Positions 1 to 10,121 are shown, counted from the stretch's first letter. The stretch: DNA of 11,877 bases from Acetobacteraceae bacterium (GCA_025356735.1 JANXRT010000157.1:1-11877); one strand, 5' to 3'. Notes: generated by a model not told the origin, from the sequence alone. A program made the numbers and translations.

Positions 1-696
1 ATCCGCCCGGAGGGCGCCACCGAGGTGCGCCAGGCAGCCACCGCCTTCAACCGCATGCAGGAGCGCATCCGCCGGTTCCTGACCCAGCGCACCGAGATGC
101 TGGCCGGCGTTTCGCACGACCTGCGCACGCCGCTGACCCGGCTGCGGCTGGCGCTGGCGATGCTGCCGGCCGACCGGCGGCTAGCCCAGGATGTTTCGGA
201 GATGACCGCGGACATCGACGAGATGGACCGGATGATCGGCGGCTACCTGGCCTTCGCGCGCGGCGAGGTCACAGAGCAGGCGCAGCCGGTGGATTTCTCC
301 GCCCTGCTCGACGACATCGCCGCCGGTGCCAGGCGGGCCGGCGCGCACGTGGCGACCGAGGTGCCCCCCGGGCTGACGCTGAAGCTGCGCGCCGACGCGA
401 TGCGCCGCGCCGTCACCAACCTGGTCGACAACGCCCGCCGCCATGCGACCGAGGTGCGGATCGCGGCGACCGCGCCCGATGACCGGGCGGTGTATGTGAC
501 CGTGGACGACGACGGGCCGGGCATACCGCCGGACCGCCGCGAAAGCGTGTTCCGCCCGTTCGAGAGCGACCACGCCGGCGGCACCGGCTTGGGCCTGACC
601 ATCGCCCGCGACATCGTGCGCGCACATGGAGGAGAGATCTCGCTGGAGGAAAGCCCGATGGGTGGGCTCAGGGCACGGGTGCGCTTGCCTAAATGA
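1..696 (+). CDS. EnvZ-like sensor histidine kinase, C-terminal part (5' end outside window)
   Basis: This is the C-terminal half of a two-component sensor kinase of the inner membrane; it autophosphorylates on histidine and passes the phosphate to a response regulator. The reading frame is open from base 1, so the sensor and membrane part lies off the left edge. In the visible 231 residues the order is: the end of a HAMP linker (EVRQAATAFNRMQERI), an H-box with the phospho-acceptor in AGVSHDLRTPLTRLR (His codon 115-117), an N-box NLVDNARRHA (about 418-447), a G1 box DDDGPGIP (505-528), an F-box VFRPFES, and a G2 box GGTGLGL (577-597). All catalytic-domain motifs are present. The H-box wording is close to E. 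coli EnvZ (AGVSHDLRTPLTRIRLA), so it belongs to that kinase class, but the signal and partner cannot be inferred. The partner regulator is probably upstream, outside the window. It stops at TGA 694-696 and converges with the next gene. Confidence 0.93.
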   Translation: MRPEGATEVRQAATAFNRMQERIRRFLTQRTEMLAGVSHDLRTPLTRLRLALAMLPADRRLAQDVSEMTADIDEMDRMIGGYLAFARGEVTEQAQPVDFSALLDDIAAGARRAGAHVATEVPPGLTLKLRADAMRRAVTNLVDNARRHATEVRIAATAPDDRAVYVTVDDDGPGIPPDRRESVFRPFESDHAGGTGLGLTIARDIVRAHGGEISLEESPMGGLRARVRLPK

Positions 697-700
697 TGTG

Positions 701-757
701 CCCCGGGGCGCTACCCCAATGCTTGAAGGCGGGGCGGGGTTTGGGGCAGAGCCCCAT
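701..757 (+). repeat. Intergenic G/C-rich hairpin repeat, copy 1
   Basis: The gap between two convergent stop codons holds two small stem-loops. The first pairs GGGG (705-708) with CCCC (714-717) around the loop CGCTA. The second pairs TGGGGC (742-747) with GCCCCA (751-756) around AGA. The 25 bases 733-757 are identical to 7803-7827, and the upstream GGCGCTACC core is also shared, so this is a dispersed repeat. Lying between convergent genes, it may act as a transcription-ending or mRNA-stabilising structure for both, but there is no T-run typical of an intrinsic terminator. Confidence 0.75.
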
Positions 758-759
758 GC

Positions 760-1980
760 TTACTCCGCTGCCTCCGCCCCGACCGCCAGCTGCGAGATCG
801 AAACGCCCTTGCCGCCGCCGCCACGATCCTTGAACGGGTCGGTATCGATCTCCTCCAGCTCGATCTCGCGGTTCAGCACCCGTTGCTTCCAGTTCTGGTG
901 ATCGGCCTCGGCGGCGTGGAATTCCGGCATCACCTCGGAGGCGAACATCTCCAGGCTTTCGCAGATATGCTCGTGCGTGTTGTTGCCGGCCTGGTTGAGC
1001 AGGATGATCTGATCGACGTTGGATTGCTGAAACCGGCGCAGCTTCTTGCGGATCGTCTCGGGCGACCCGATCAGCCCGCCGGACAGCGCCTTGCGCACGG
1101 CCTCGGGATTGGCCGCCTTCCACTTGAGATATTCATCCCACAGGCTGACCGAGCCCGGCTTGGCGCGCTCGCGCCCCTTGGACCCGCTGTAGTAGGCCAA
1201 CGAGAACTGGAAGAACGTGACGCCATCAGCCCGACGCCGCGCTTCCTCGTCGGTCTCCGCGCACATGAAGTAGCTGACCATGGCGATGTTCGGGTTGGCC
1301 TGGTAGTCGGCCAGCTTGTCGAGCCGCTTGGTGAACGAATTGTAGTAGGCATGGACCCAGGCCTTCGCCATTTCGGCGCTGAGGAACTGGAAACCCAAAG
1401 CGCCGATGCCGCGCCGGCCGGCCATTTCTATGGTGTCCAACTGCGAGCACGCCACCCATAGCGGCGGATGCGGCTTCTGGATCGGCTTCGGCAACACCTG
1501 GCGCAGCGGGAACTTGAAATACGGGCCGTCGTATTCCCAGCCGCCATCCTTGAACATCGGCATGATGCACCGGATGGCATCCTCCCAGACTTCCCGCTTG
1601 TTCTCCATCTCGCGGTCGAACGGGCCAAGTTCGGTGATGCTGGCGCCCTCGCCCATGCCGAACTCGGCGCGGCCGTTGCTGACCAGGTCGAGGCAGGCGA
1701 CCTTCTCGGCAACCCGCGCCGGGTGGTTCGAGGTCAGCTGGATGATGCCATGGCCGAGCCGGATGTTCCTGGTGCGCTGGCTGGCGGCAGCGAGGAACAC
1801 CTCCGGCTGCGGCGAATGCGAGTATTCCTCCAGGAAGTGGTGCTCGACCTCCCAGGCGTAGTCGTAGCCGCAGCGGTCGGCAACCTCGATCTGGGTCAGC
1901 GCGTTCTGGTAAAGGTTGAGCTCGCTGTCGGGCTTCCACGGCCGGGGCAGCTGCAACTCGTAAAATACACCGAATTTCAT
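760..1980 (-). CDS. LLM-class flavin-dependent oxidoreductase (bacterial luciferase-like monooxygenase)
   Basis: The product is a 406-residue cytoplasmic enzyme of the luciferase-like monooxygenase family, a TIM-barrel fold that uses reduced flavin, normally FMNH2, supplied by a partner reductase. The N-terminus MKFGVFYELQ is the usual first beta strand. EHHF (residues 46-49) and GRAEFGMGEG (103-112) are typical family segments, and PPLWVACSQLDTIEMAGRRGIGAL (172-195) fits the later barrel strands. Length is at the upper end of the family, with a charged, glycine-rich tail (DRGGGGKG, 385-392). The frame stays open for 71 more codons upstream. I chose ATG 1978-1980 because an AAGGGAAG ribosome-binding site precedes it and the family alignment starts there. 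The substrate cannot be told from the sequence. The gene is divergent from tamA and convergent with the kinase, so it is probably transcribed alone. Confidence 0.92.
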   Translation of the reverse strand: MKFGVFYELQLPRPWKPDSELNLYQNALTQIEVADRCGYDYAWEVEHHFLEEYSHSPQPEVFLAAASQRTRNIRLGHGIIQLTSNHPARVAEKVACLDLVSNGRAEFGMGEGASITELGPFDREMENKREVWEDAIRCIMPMFKDGGWEYDGPYFKFPLRQVLPKPIQKPHPPLWVACSQLDTIEMAGRRGIGALGFQFLSAEMAKAWVHAYYNSFTKRLDKLADYQANPNIAMVSYFMCAETDEEARRRADGVTFFQFSLAYYSGSKGRERAKPGSVSLWDEYLKWKAANPEAVRKALSGGLIGSPETIRKKLRRFQQSNVDQIILLNQAGNNTHEHICESLEMFASEVMPEFHAAEADHQNWKQRVLNREIELEEIDTDPFKDRGGGGKGVSISQLAVGAEAAE

Positions 1981-2122
1981 CTTTCTTCCCTTTGGAACGC
2001 GGCACAAGTTTGATTGATTTCGCGCATCGGGCGTGCCAACCCATGGTGCGTTCGCGGAGCGCCTGCCGCGACCCCGAGGAAAGGCTAGACCCAAACCTGT
2101 CGATCCGGCAAACCCTGCGCTG
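1981..2122. promoter_or_regulatory. Divergent intergenic region between the oxidoreductase and tamA
   Basis: Both flanking genes are read away from this 142-bp stretch, so it should hold the promoter of each. I see no strong -35/-10 pair by eye. On the - strand a TTGGCA box lies near 2034-2039 with an AT-rich patch (AATCAATCAAA) downstream of it, which could be a weak promoter for the oxidoreductase. For tamA no clear box is seen. GAGGAAAGG near 2074-2082 resembles a ribosome-binding site but lies about 40 bases before the chosen ATG. Confidence 0.3.
1985..1992 (-). promoter_or_regulatory. Ribosome-binding site of the LLM-class oxidoreductase
   Basis: Read on the - strand this is AAGGGAAG, four bases before ATG 1980. 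It is the only good Shine-Dalgarno match among the candidate starts of this open frame and it fixes the start at 1980. Confidence 0.75.
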
Positions 2123-3967
2123 ATGCGCGGCCTGACCCCTCGATTGGCCCTGATCGCCTGCGTCCTGGCCGTCGGGTCGGGCGCACCGCGCACGGTTGAG
2201 GGCGCCGATCCGGTGCCCTACGCGGTGACGATCGCACCCTCGGGCAATCCGCCGCTCTACCAGGCGCTGAATGACGCCTCGAGCCTAAAATCGCTGCACG
2301 ACGCCGCACCGGTCGGCGCCTTCGCGCTGGTCGCCCGTGCCCGGTCCGATGCCGCCCGCTTCACCCAGGCGCTGCACAGCTTCGGTTTCTACAAGGGCAC
2401 GGTTCGGCTGACGATCGATGGACGCCCGCTCGATCAGGACGGCCTGACCGAAATGCTGGAGCAGGCGCCGGCCACGCCGCCGGCCGCGATCGCCGTCAGC
2501 GTCGATCCCGGGCCGCTGTTCCACCTTGGCCGGGTGACGATCACCGGCGACGTGCCGGCCGATCTGAAAACCCCAGCGCTGGCGCCCGGCGCACCCGCGG
2601 CGGCGGCCCCGGTGCTGGCTGAGCAGGCAAGGCTGCTGACCGATTTGCGCCGTCAGGGTTTCGCCCTGGCCAAGGTCGCCGAGCCGGTGGCCTATCTCCG
2701 CCCGGCCGACGACGCGCTCGATGTCACCTACGCCGTGGTCACCGGCCCGCGGGTGGACCTCGGCCCCATCCGCATCACCGGGCTGGACCGCGTCAACGAA
2801 AGCTTCGTGCGCAAACGCCTGCTGCTGCATCCGGGCGAGCGGTTCGACCCGGTGGCGATCGAGGCGGCCCGCCAGGATCTGGCCCAGCTCGGCCTGTTCG
2901 CCAGCGTCCGCACCCAGCTGGCGACGACGGCGGACGCCGACGGCCGGCTGCCGCTCGACATCGTGGTGGCCGAGCGCCCGGTCCATACGGTGCGTGCCGC
3001 GATCGGCTACTCGACCGACCTCGGTGCCGAGGTATCTGGATCGTGGCAACACCGCAACCTGTTCGGCAATGCCGAGAACCTGCTGCTCAGCGCCTCGTCC
3101 AATGCCGGCGGCACGGCCCAGCGGAGCCCCGGCTACTCGGTCGGCGGGCTGCTGACGCTGCCGGAGTTCGGCCATCGCGACCAGTCGCTGATCCTCGGCC
3201 TGACCGCTGCCAGCCAGGACTTCCAGGCCTACAGCCGGCGCGGGGTGCTGGCGACAATTCGGCTGGAACGACGCTTTCTCGACCATTGGCGCGGCAGCGT
3301 CGGCATCTCCGCCGAGCAGGAACACATCGTTCAAGAGGCGGTCGCCAGGGACTATACCCTGGTCGGCCTCCCGATCGAGGCGCGCTACGACGACAGCGAC
3401 AATCTGCTCGACCCGACAAGCGGCGTCCGCGCCATCGCCCGCGTGACGCCGACGCAGTCGCTGGGCAAACCGTCCGCCACCTTCACGGTAACGGAGCTTT
3501 CCGGCTCGACCTATCTCGACGCCGGACGATTATGGGGCACGCAAGGCCGCAGCATCGTCGCGGTCCGCGGCCTGGTCGGCCAGAGCGTCGGCGCCACCCA
3601 GTTCCAGCTGCCGCCGGACCAGCGCTTCTACGCCGGCGGCAGCCAGACGGTGCGCGGCTACCGCTACCAGTCGGTCGGGCCGCGTTTCGCCGACAACAAG
3701 CCGCAGGGCGGCACCTCGATCGTCGCCGGCGGTGTCGAGCTGCGCCAGCGCTTCCTCGAAAGCTACGGCGTGGTGGCGTTCGTTGATGCCGGCGAGGTCA
3801 GCGCGGGGAAGGGGTCCGGCACCGGCAACCTCAGCATCGGCGCCGGGCTGGGCGCACGCTACTACACCGCGATCGGCCCGATCCGGCTGGATGTCGCCGT
3901 GCCGCTCAGCAAGCAGCCCGGCGGCGACAGCCTGGAACTCTATTTCGGCATCGGGCACGCGTTCTGA
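2123..3967 (+). CDS. tamA: TamA-type outer-membrane protein (POTRA + BamA/Omp85 barrel)
   Basis: This is the outer-membrane half of the translocation and assembly module, a BamA relative that works with TamB. From ATG 2123 it is 614 residues (E. coli TamA is 577). A short hydrophobic leader (LALIACVLAVGSG, residues 8-20) is followed by three POTRA-like modules: roughly 33-125, 130-205 (from GPLFHLGRVTI) and 208-285 (from GPRVDLGPIRITGLDRV). The beta-barrel covers about 286-614. The Omp85 loop-6 motif VRGY is at 510-513, within FYAGGSQTVRGYRYQSVG, and the chain ends in phenylalanine (GIGHAF) as outer-membrane barrels do. The frame is open from GTG 2033, but only the ATG at 2123 puts a signal peptide at the N-terminus. 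Its ribosome-binding site is poor, so the start is less certain than the gene. The stop TGA overlaps the next start by one base, which couples it to tamB. Confidence 0.9.
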   Translation: MRGLTPRLALIACVLAVGSGAPRTVEGADPVPYAVTIAPSGNPPLYQALNDASSLKSLHDAAPVGAFALVARARSDAARFTQALHSFGFYKGTVRLTIDGRPLDQDGLTEMLEQAPATPPAAIAVSVDPGPLFHLGRVTITGDVPADLKTPALAPGAPAAAAPVLAEQARLLTDLRRQGFALAKVAEPVAYLRPADDALDVTYAVVTGPRVDLGPIRITGLDRVNESFVRKRLLLHPGERFDPVAIEAARQDLAQLGLFASVRTQLATTADADGRLPLDIVVAERPVHTVRAAIGYSTDLGAEVSGSWQHRNLFGNAENLLLSASSNAGGTAQRSPGYSVGGLLTLPEFGHRDQSLILGLTAASQDFQAYSRRGVLATIRLERRFLDHWRGSVGISAEQEHIVQEAVARDYTLVGLPIEARYDDSDNLLDPTSGVRAIARVTPTQSLGKPSATFTVTELSGSTYLDAGRLWGTQGRSIVAVRGLVGQSVGATQFQLPPDQRFYAGGSQTVRGYRYQSVGPRFADNKPQGGTSIVAGGVELRQRFLESYGVVAFVDAGEVSAGKGSGTGNLSIGAGLGARYYTAIGPIRLDVAVPLSKQPGGDSLELYFGIGHAF

Positions 3968-6900
3968 TGGTTATCTTTCAACGCATCTTGAAATGGGCAT
4001 CCGTCGTCGTCGGCACCGTGCTGCTGCTCGTGATCGTCGCAGTCGGCGGCATCCTGCTCGCCGCCAACACCGATAGCGGACGTGGCTACCTGGCCCGGAC
4101 TGTCGCGTCCCTGACCGGCGGCACGGTTCAAGTCGCGGGCCTTTCCGGCGCCTTTCCCGCGGCACCCCGCATCGCCACGATCGAGGTCGCCGACTCCGCC
4201 GGCGTGTGGCTGCGCATCGAAAACCTCGAACTGGACTGGACGCTCTCGACGCTGCTGTCGCGAAAACTGTCGATCGCCGCCTTGCGCGCGACCCGGGTCG
4301 CGGTGCTGCGCCTGCCCGCCACCACGCCCGCGACTGCCGAGAGCAAGCCCTCGACGGGCGGCTTCAGCCTGCCGGTGAAGGTGCATGTCGAGGCCTTGCG
4401 CGTCGAGCGGCTGGAAATCTCCCGGCCGGTCGCCGGTTTCGCCGGCGTGTTCGCGCTCGACGGCACCGCCGACGTGCCGACGCTGGAATCCGCCACCGGC
4501 CGCGTGACCCTCAAACGCCTGGATGGCGAGGGCCTCTACCGGCTCGACGCGCACCAGGACAGCGCCGGGATGCACGCGATGCTTGCCGTGTCGGAACCCG
4601 ATGCCGGTCTGATCGGCGGCCTGTCCGGATTGCAGGGCCCGATCCGGCTCGACGCCGCGATCGACGGTCCGCCGCCGGCCTTGGCGACCAAGCTCGAAGC
4701 CCAGGCCGGTACGCTCAGACTGTCCGGCCATGGTGAAGTAAACCTGACCGACTCGCACGCCGACCTGATCGTCTCCATCCCGGACCTGGCGCCCTTCGCG
4801 GCCCTCGCCGGCCAATACCTCGGCGGCAGCACCGAACTGCGGCTGCGGCCCGATTGGAGCCACCCAGCCATCCTGCTGGAAGCCGACGGTACGCTCGGCC
4901 TGACCCACGGTCCCGCCCCCTTGCCCGATCTGATCGGACCCAAGGCAACGCTGGGCCTGACGACGACCATCAGCGGCGGCAATATCGAAATATCGAGGTT
5001 CGACCTTGCTGGTCGCGCAGTGACCGCGTCAGCCAAGGGCGGCATCGCCGACAAAGTGATCAATGCCGACTGGACGCTCGGCCTGCCCAACCTCGCGGTG
5101 TTGCGCCCGACCTTGCAGGGCGAGCTCAACCTCGTTGGCCACGTCGCCGGTCCCACGGAAAACCTCGCTCTCCACGCCGACCTCAAGGGCCATGTCGCCG
5201 CACCCGAAATTCCCGGCGAAAAGCGCTCGGTCGGCGATTTTTCCGCCGTCGTCGATGCCGCCGGACTGCCGGCCTCGCCGTCGGGCCGCGTCACCGCCAC
5301 CGGCGAGTTGGCTGGCGCTCCGATCCGGCTCGACATCTCGGGCGCCCGTAAGGACAACGCCCTGCATGTCGAGATCGCCGGCGCCGACTGGCGCAGCCTC
5401 CACGCCCAGGGCGCCTTCGACCTGCCGCAGGGCGCCACGATCCCGCTCGGCCGGCTTGACCTGAAGGTCGGGCGACTGGCTGACTTCCGCCCGTTCATCG
5501 GCCTCGACCTCGCCGGCGCCATAGCAGCCACCCTCGACAGCCAACCCAACGCCGCCCGGCTGACAGCCGAGGTGAAGGACGCCGCGGCGGCCGGCGCCAG
5601 CGTCGGCAACGCCAGGCTTGACACGGCCATCCCCGACCCCATGCATCCGGTGGCCGACCTTAGGCTCTCGGCACAAAACCTTCGCGTCCCGGGCGTGGCC
5701 GACCCGATCGGGATCGACTCCACCGCGCAGCTGGATGTCACCGCGAAAAAGGCAGAAATCCGCACCTTGGAGGCACGCTGGAAAACCGAAAGGGTACGCC
5801 TGCTCAACCCCACCCAGATCGCGTTCGGCGACATCAAGCGCCTCGACCACCTGCGCATCGGCCTCGGCACCGCCACCCTGGCGCTCGACGGCCAGATCCA
5901 GCCGACGCTCGACCTCACCGCCCAGCTTCGCGGCGTCACGCCCGACCTTGCCGCACCTTTCGTGCCCGGCTTGGCGATGGACGGAAGGCTCCAGGCCGAC
6001 GCCAGGCTGACCGGCGAGCCGGCCCACCCATCCGGCACCATCCGCATCGAAGCCGACGGCCTGCACGCCCGCACCGGCCCCGCCCGCGCCCTGCCACCAG
6101 CCCGCATCATCGCCAACGCCGTGCTCAACGGCCGCGCAGCCAGGCTCGACACCAACCTCAACGCCGGCACGGCCCGGCTCGCCATCACCGGAACCGCGCC
6201 GCTCGATCCCGCCGGCGCTTTCGACCTGCGCGCCGAGGGCGGTACCAACCTGACACTGTTCGACCCGCTGATCGCCGCCGGCGGCCGGCGGGTGCGCGGC
6301 AACCTGGCGCTGGATGCCACGCTGCGCGGCACGCGCACCAAACCGGAATTCGGCGGCGTGCTGCGCGTGACCGGCGGCTCGGTGCAGGACTACGCGACCG
6401 GCGTGTCCCTCACCGATCTCACGGCAACCCTGCGCGCCGCCGGCGACACCATTCGAGTCGAGACCCTGTCCGCCCATGCCGGCCCCGGCACGATCGACAT
6501 CGCCGGCAGCGTCGGCGCCCTCGCGCCCGGCATTCCGGTCGACATCACCCTGACCGCGCGCAACGCCCGCCCTGTCGCCTCCGACCAACTCACCGCAGCC
6601 ATCGACGCCGACATCACGCTCCGCGGCCAGGCCGCCGGCAACCTCGACCTGGCTGGGAAGATCGGGATAAAAACGGCCGAAATCCGCATCCCCGAGCGCC
6701 TGCCGGCCAGCATCCCAGTGCTGAACGTCCGCAACGCCCCGACCCCCGGCGGGCGTGCGCCGCTCGCCGCTCCGGCCGCCACGCCGCCAACCTACTTCGC
6801 CCCCGCCAACATCCACCTCGCCCTCACCCTCGACGCCAGCCAGATCTATCTCCGCGGCCGGGGCATCGACGCCGAGCTTGGCGGGCGCGTCCACATCGCC

Positions 6901-7542
6901 GGCACCGCCGCCAACCCGGTGCCCGACGGCGCCTTCAAGATCCGCCGCGGCCAGTTCAGCATCGCCGGCCAGACCCTCAATTTCACCCGGGGCACCGTCG
7001 GCTTCGACGGCGGCGCGCTCACCGACCCCTCGCTCGACTTCCTGATTTCGCGCACCAGCGCGGGCGTCACCGCCAACCTCGCCATCGGCGGCTTCGCCAG
7101 CAACCCCAAGATCACCCTGTCCTCGACCCCCGACCAGCCGCAGGACGAGGTCCTGGCCCACCTCCTGCTCGGCAAAAGCTCGGCCGCCCTTGGCCCGCTC
7201 GAACTCGCCCAGATCGCCGCCGCCCTCGCCTCGCTCACCGGCGTCGCCCCCGGCATCGGCGATCCGCTCAACGACGTCCGCTCGCGCCTCGGCCTCGACC
7301 GCCTGTCGATCAGCAACAGCTCCGGCACCTCGACCCTGGAAGCCGGCCGCAACATCAGCCCCAACATCTATGTCGGCGCCCGCAAGTCGCTTAGCTCCGA
7401 CGGCGCCCAGAGCGTGGTCCAGTACGATGTTGGCCGCGGCATCAAGCTGGAGGGCACCGTTGGCACCGGCACCGCGTCGGCCACCGGCGCCGACACCAGC
7501 CAGGGAACCGGCGTGAGCGTGATCTACGAGCACGACTACTGA
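3967..7542 (+). CDS. tamB: TamB-type translocation/assembly protein (DUF490 C-terminal domain)
   Basis: The 1,191-residue product is an AsmA-like, repeat-built periplasmic protein anchored in the inner membrane. Proteins of this family span the periplasm as a long hydrophobic groove, contact TamA, and are implicated in outer-membrane protein assembly and phospholipid transport. Residues about 11-33 (ASVVVGTVLLLVIVAVGGILLAA) form the single N-terminal membrane anchor. The middle is a long run of beta-rich repeats with many short hydrophobic/polar alternations. The C-terminal third carries the DUF490/TamB domain, with GAFKIRRGQFSIAGQTLNF, the conserved QDEVLAHLLLGK segment and a beta-rich end (GVSVIYEHDY). 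Length is near that of E. coli TamB (1,259). The start ATG overlaps the tamA stop (TGATG), the classic operon arrangement, and translational coupling probably explains the absence of a separate leader. No frameshift or missing domain is seen. Confidence 0.93.
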   Translation: MVIFQRILKWASVVVGTVLLLVIVAVGGILLAANTDSGRGYLARTVASLTGGTVQVAGLSGAFPAAPRIATIEVADSAGVWLRIENLELDWTLSTLLSRKLSIAALRATRVAVLRLPATTPATAESKPSTGGFSLPVKVHVEALRVERLEISRPVAGFAGVFALDGTADVPTLESATGRVTLKRLDGEGLYRLDAHQDSAGMHAMLAVSEPDAGLIGGLSGLQGPIRLDAAIDGPPPALATKLEAQAGTLRLSGHGEVNLTDSHADLIVSIPDLAPFAALAGQYLGGSTELRLRPDWSHPAILLEADGTLGLTHGPAPLPDLIGPKATLGLTTTISGGNIEISRFDLAGRAVTASAKGGIADKVINADWTLGLPNLAVLRPTLQGELNLVGHVAGPTENLALHADLKGHVAAPEIPGEKRSVGDFSAVVDAAGLPASPSGRVTATGELAGAPIRLDISGARKDNALHVEIAGADWRSLHAQGAFDLPQGATIPLGRLDLKVGRLADFRPFIGLDLAGAIAATLDSQPNAARLTAEVKDAAAAGASVGNARLDTAIPDPMHPVADLRLSAQNLRVPGVADPIGIDSTAQLDVTAKKAEIRTLEARWKTERVRLLNPTQIAFGDIKRLDHLRIGLGTATLALDGQIQPTLDLTAQLRGVTPDLAAPFVPGLAMDGRLQADARLTGEPAHPSGTIRIEADGLHARTGPARALPPARIIANAVLNGRAARLDTNLNAGTARLAITGTAPLDPAGAFDLRAEGGTNLTLFDPLIAAGGRRVRGNLALDATLRGTRTKPEFGGVLRVTGGSVQDYATGVSLTDLTATLRAAGDTIRVETLSAHAGPGTIDIAGSVGALAPGIPVDITLTARNARPVASDQLTAAIDADITLRGQAAGNLDLAGKIGIKTAEIRIPERLPASIPVLNVRNAPTPGGRAPLAAPAATPPTYFAPANIHLALTLDASQIYLRGRGIDAELGGRVHIAGTAANPVPDGAFKIRRGQFSIAGQTLNFTRGTVGFDGGALTDPSLDFLISRTSAGVTANLAIGGFASNPKITLSSTPDQPQDEVLAHLLLGKSSAALGPLELAQIAAALASLTGVAPGIGDPLNDVRSRLGLDRLSISNSSGTSTLEAGRNISPNIYVGARKSLSSDGAQSVVQYDVGRGIKLEGTVGTGTASATGADTSQGTGVSVIYEHDY

Positions 7543-7578
7543 CCCGCGATCATTCGATAACTCTACTATGCCGGCCAT

Positions 7579-7665
7579 CTGACGCGGCTTTCTCCGCTTC
7601 CGGTGCTCACGGACCCAAAGGTCCGCTCCGCTCCGGTTCTCGAAAGCCACGCCAGCTGACGCGGC
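7579..7665. repeat. Hairpin cassette bounded by a 10-bp direct repeat
   Basis: CTGACGCGGC occurs at 7579-7588 and again at 7656-7665. Between the copies, CGGACC (7610-7615) pairs with GGTCCG (7620-7625) around the loop CAAA. Two near-identical arms flank this hairpin: TCCGCTTCCGGTGCTC from 7593 and TCCGCTCCGGTTCTC from about 7627. GGCTTTC (7586-7592) can also pair with GAAAGCC (7642-7648), closing a larger structure. It lies 37 bases past the tamB stop and could mark the 3' end of the tamAB transcript. Confidence 0.6.
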
Positions 7666-7691
7666 CTAGCGAATTCTCGAACGATCGCTAG
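7666..7691. repeat. 7-bp inverted repeat CTAGCGA / TCGCTAG
   Basis: CTAGCGA (7666-7672) is the exact reverse complement of TCGCTAG (7685-7691), with a 12-base spacer in which TTC/GAA may pair further. It follows the hairpin cassette without a gap. It may be an RNA hairpin or a palindromic protein-binding site; no T-run follows it. Confidence 0.5.
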
Positions 7692-7787
7692 ACTGGCACA
7701 AAGCAGGAACAAGACCCTATAAGCCTCAGCGCCGCAGGCAACAAAAGTAAGACTGCGTTTCGCCTCAACTCCCTTACCGGATGCGCT

Positions 7788-7827
7788 CCACGGCGCTACC
7801 GTGGCGGGGTTTGGGGCAGAGCCCCAT
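7788..7827 (+). repeat. Intergenic G/C-rich hairpin repeat, copy 2
   Basis: The first stem pairs CCACGG (7788-7793) with CCGTGG (7799-7804) around the loop CGCTA, the same loop as in copy 1 with different stem bases. The second stem, TGGGGC-AGA-GCCCCA (7812-7826), and the 25 bases 7803-7827 are identical to copy 1. It ends 27 bases before the uvrB start codon and so probably lies in the untranslated leader of that gene. Confidence 0.8.
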
Positions 7828-7854
7828 CCTTCCTTACTCACCGGGACCCCACCA

Positions 7855-10023
<2,169 letters not shown>

Positions 10024-10040
10024 GCATGGGCTCTCCCTCC

Positions 10041-10088
10041 GCGGGCATTCCAACTGTCCGAAGCCGGCCAGTCGGAACCTTCGCCCGC
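10041..10088 (+). terminator. Imperfect stem-loop just downstream of uvrB
   Basis: Starting 17 bases after the uvrB stop, GCGGGC (10041-10046) pairs with GCCCGC (10083-10088), TTCC (10048-10051) with GGAA (10074-10077), and ACTG (10053-10056) with CAGT (10069-10072), leaving a 12-base loop and a five-base bulge. A 3'-end role (Rho-dependent termination or protection of the uvrB mRNA) is inferred from position only. There is no U-tract. Confidence 0.45.
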
Positions 10089-10090
10089 TA

Positions 10091-10121
10091 CGCCCAAACC
10101 CGCCGGGGGTAGCACCCCCGG
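10091..10121 (-). repeat. Intergenic G/C-rich hairpin repeat, copy 3 (inverted)
   Basis: Read on the - strand, a perfect 8-bp stem (CCGGGGGT / ACCCCCGG, 10103-10121) surrounds GCT, and is followed by CGGGTTTGGGCG. This matches the order hairpin, GGCGGGGTTTGGGG in copies 1 and 2. The second hairpin of those copies is degenerate here. The orientation is opposite, so copies 2 and 3 bracket uvrB as an inverted pair. Confidence 0.6.

Larger units (their letters stand above)
7543..7854. other. Intergenic region between tamB and uvrB, non-coding and rich in repeats
   Basis: No plausible gene is seen in these 312 bases. From left to right they hold a hairpin cassette flanked by direct repeats (7579-7665), a 7-bp inverted repeat (7666-7691), a less GC-rich stretch (about 7692-7780) that is the likeliest place for the uvrB promoter, and dispersed repeat copy 2 (7788-7827) just before uvrB. 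A TATAAG box is present near 7719-7724 but has no well-spaced -35. I found no GTTC-N7-GTTC or GAAC-N7-GAAC match, the alphaproteobacterial LexA-type site, so SOS control of uvrB is not supported here. Confidence 0.6.

Noticed and set aside
742..756. Intrinsic terminator at the TGGGGC-AGA-GCCCCA hairpin
   Set aside because: The stem is good, but there is no run of T on either strand after it, and the identical sequence before uvrB shows that it belongs to a dispersed repeat.
2150..2165. Lipobox-like LIAC near the TamA N-terminus
   Set aside because: The cysteine would be residue 13, too early for a lipoprotein signal peptide, and Omp85-family barrels are not lipoproteins.
2285..3334. 349-codon open frame on the - strand opposite tamA
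   Set aside because: Shadow of the TamA frame; composition is skewed to Arg, Gly and Gln and no family is recognised.
5029..7650. 873-codon open frame on the - strand opposite tamB
   Set aside because: It is the antisense shadow of a clearly real gene in GC-rich DNA. Its translation is a low-complexity run of Gly, Ala, Val, Asp and Glu with no recognisable domain.
7690..7710. Sigma-54 promoter suggested by TGGCAC near 7694
   Set aside because: No GC doublet follows at the required 10-base distance from the GG.
7543..7854. LexA/SOS box upstream of uvrB
   Set aside because: GAAC and GTTC half-sites occur (near 7634, 7678 and 7707), but none has a partner at the N7 spacing of the alphaproteobacterial consensus.
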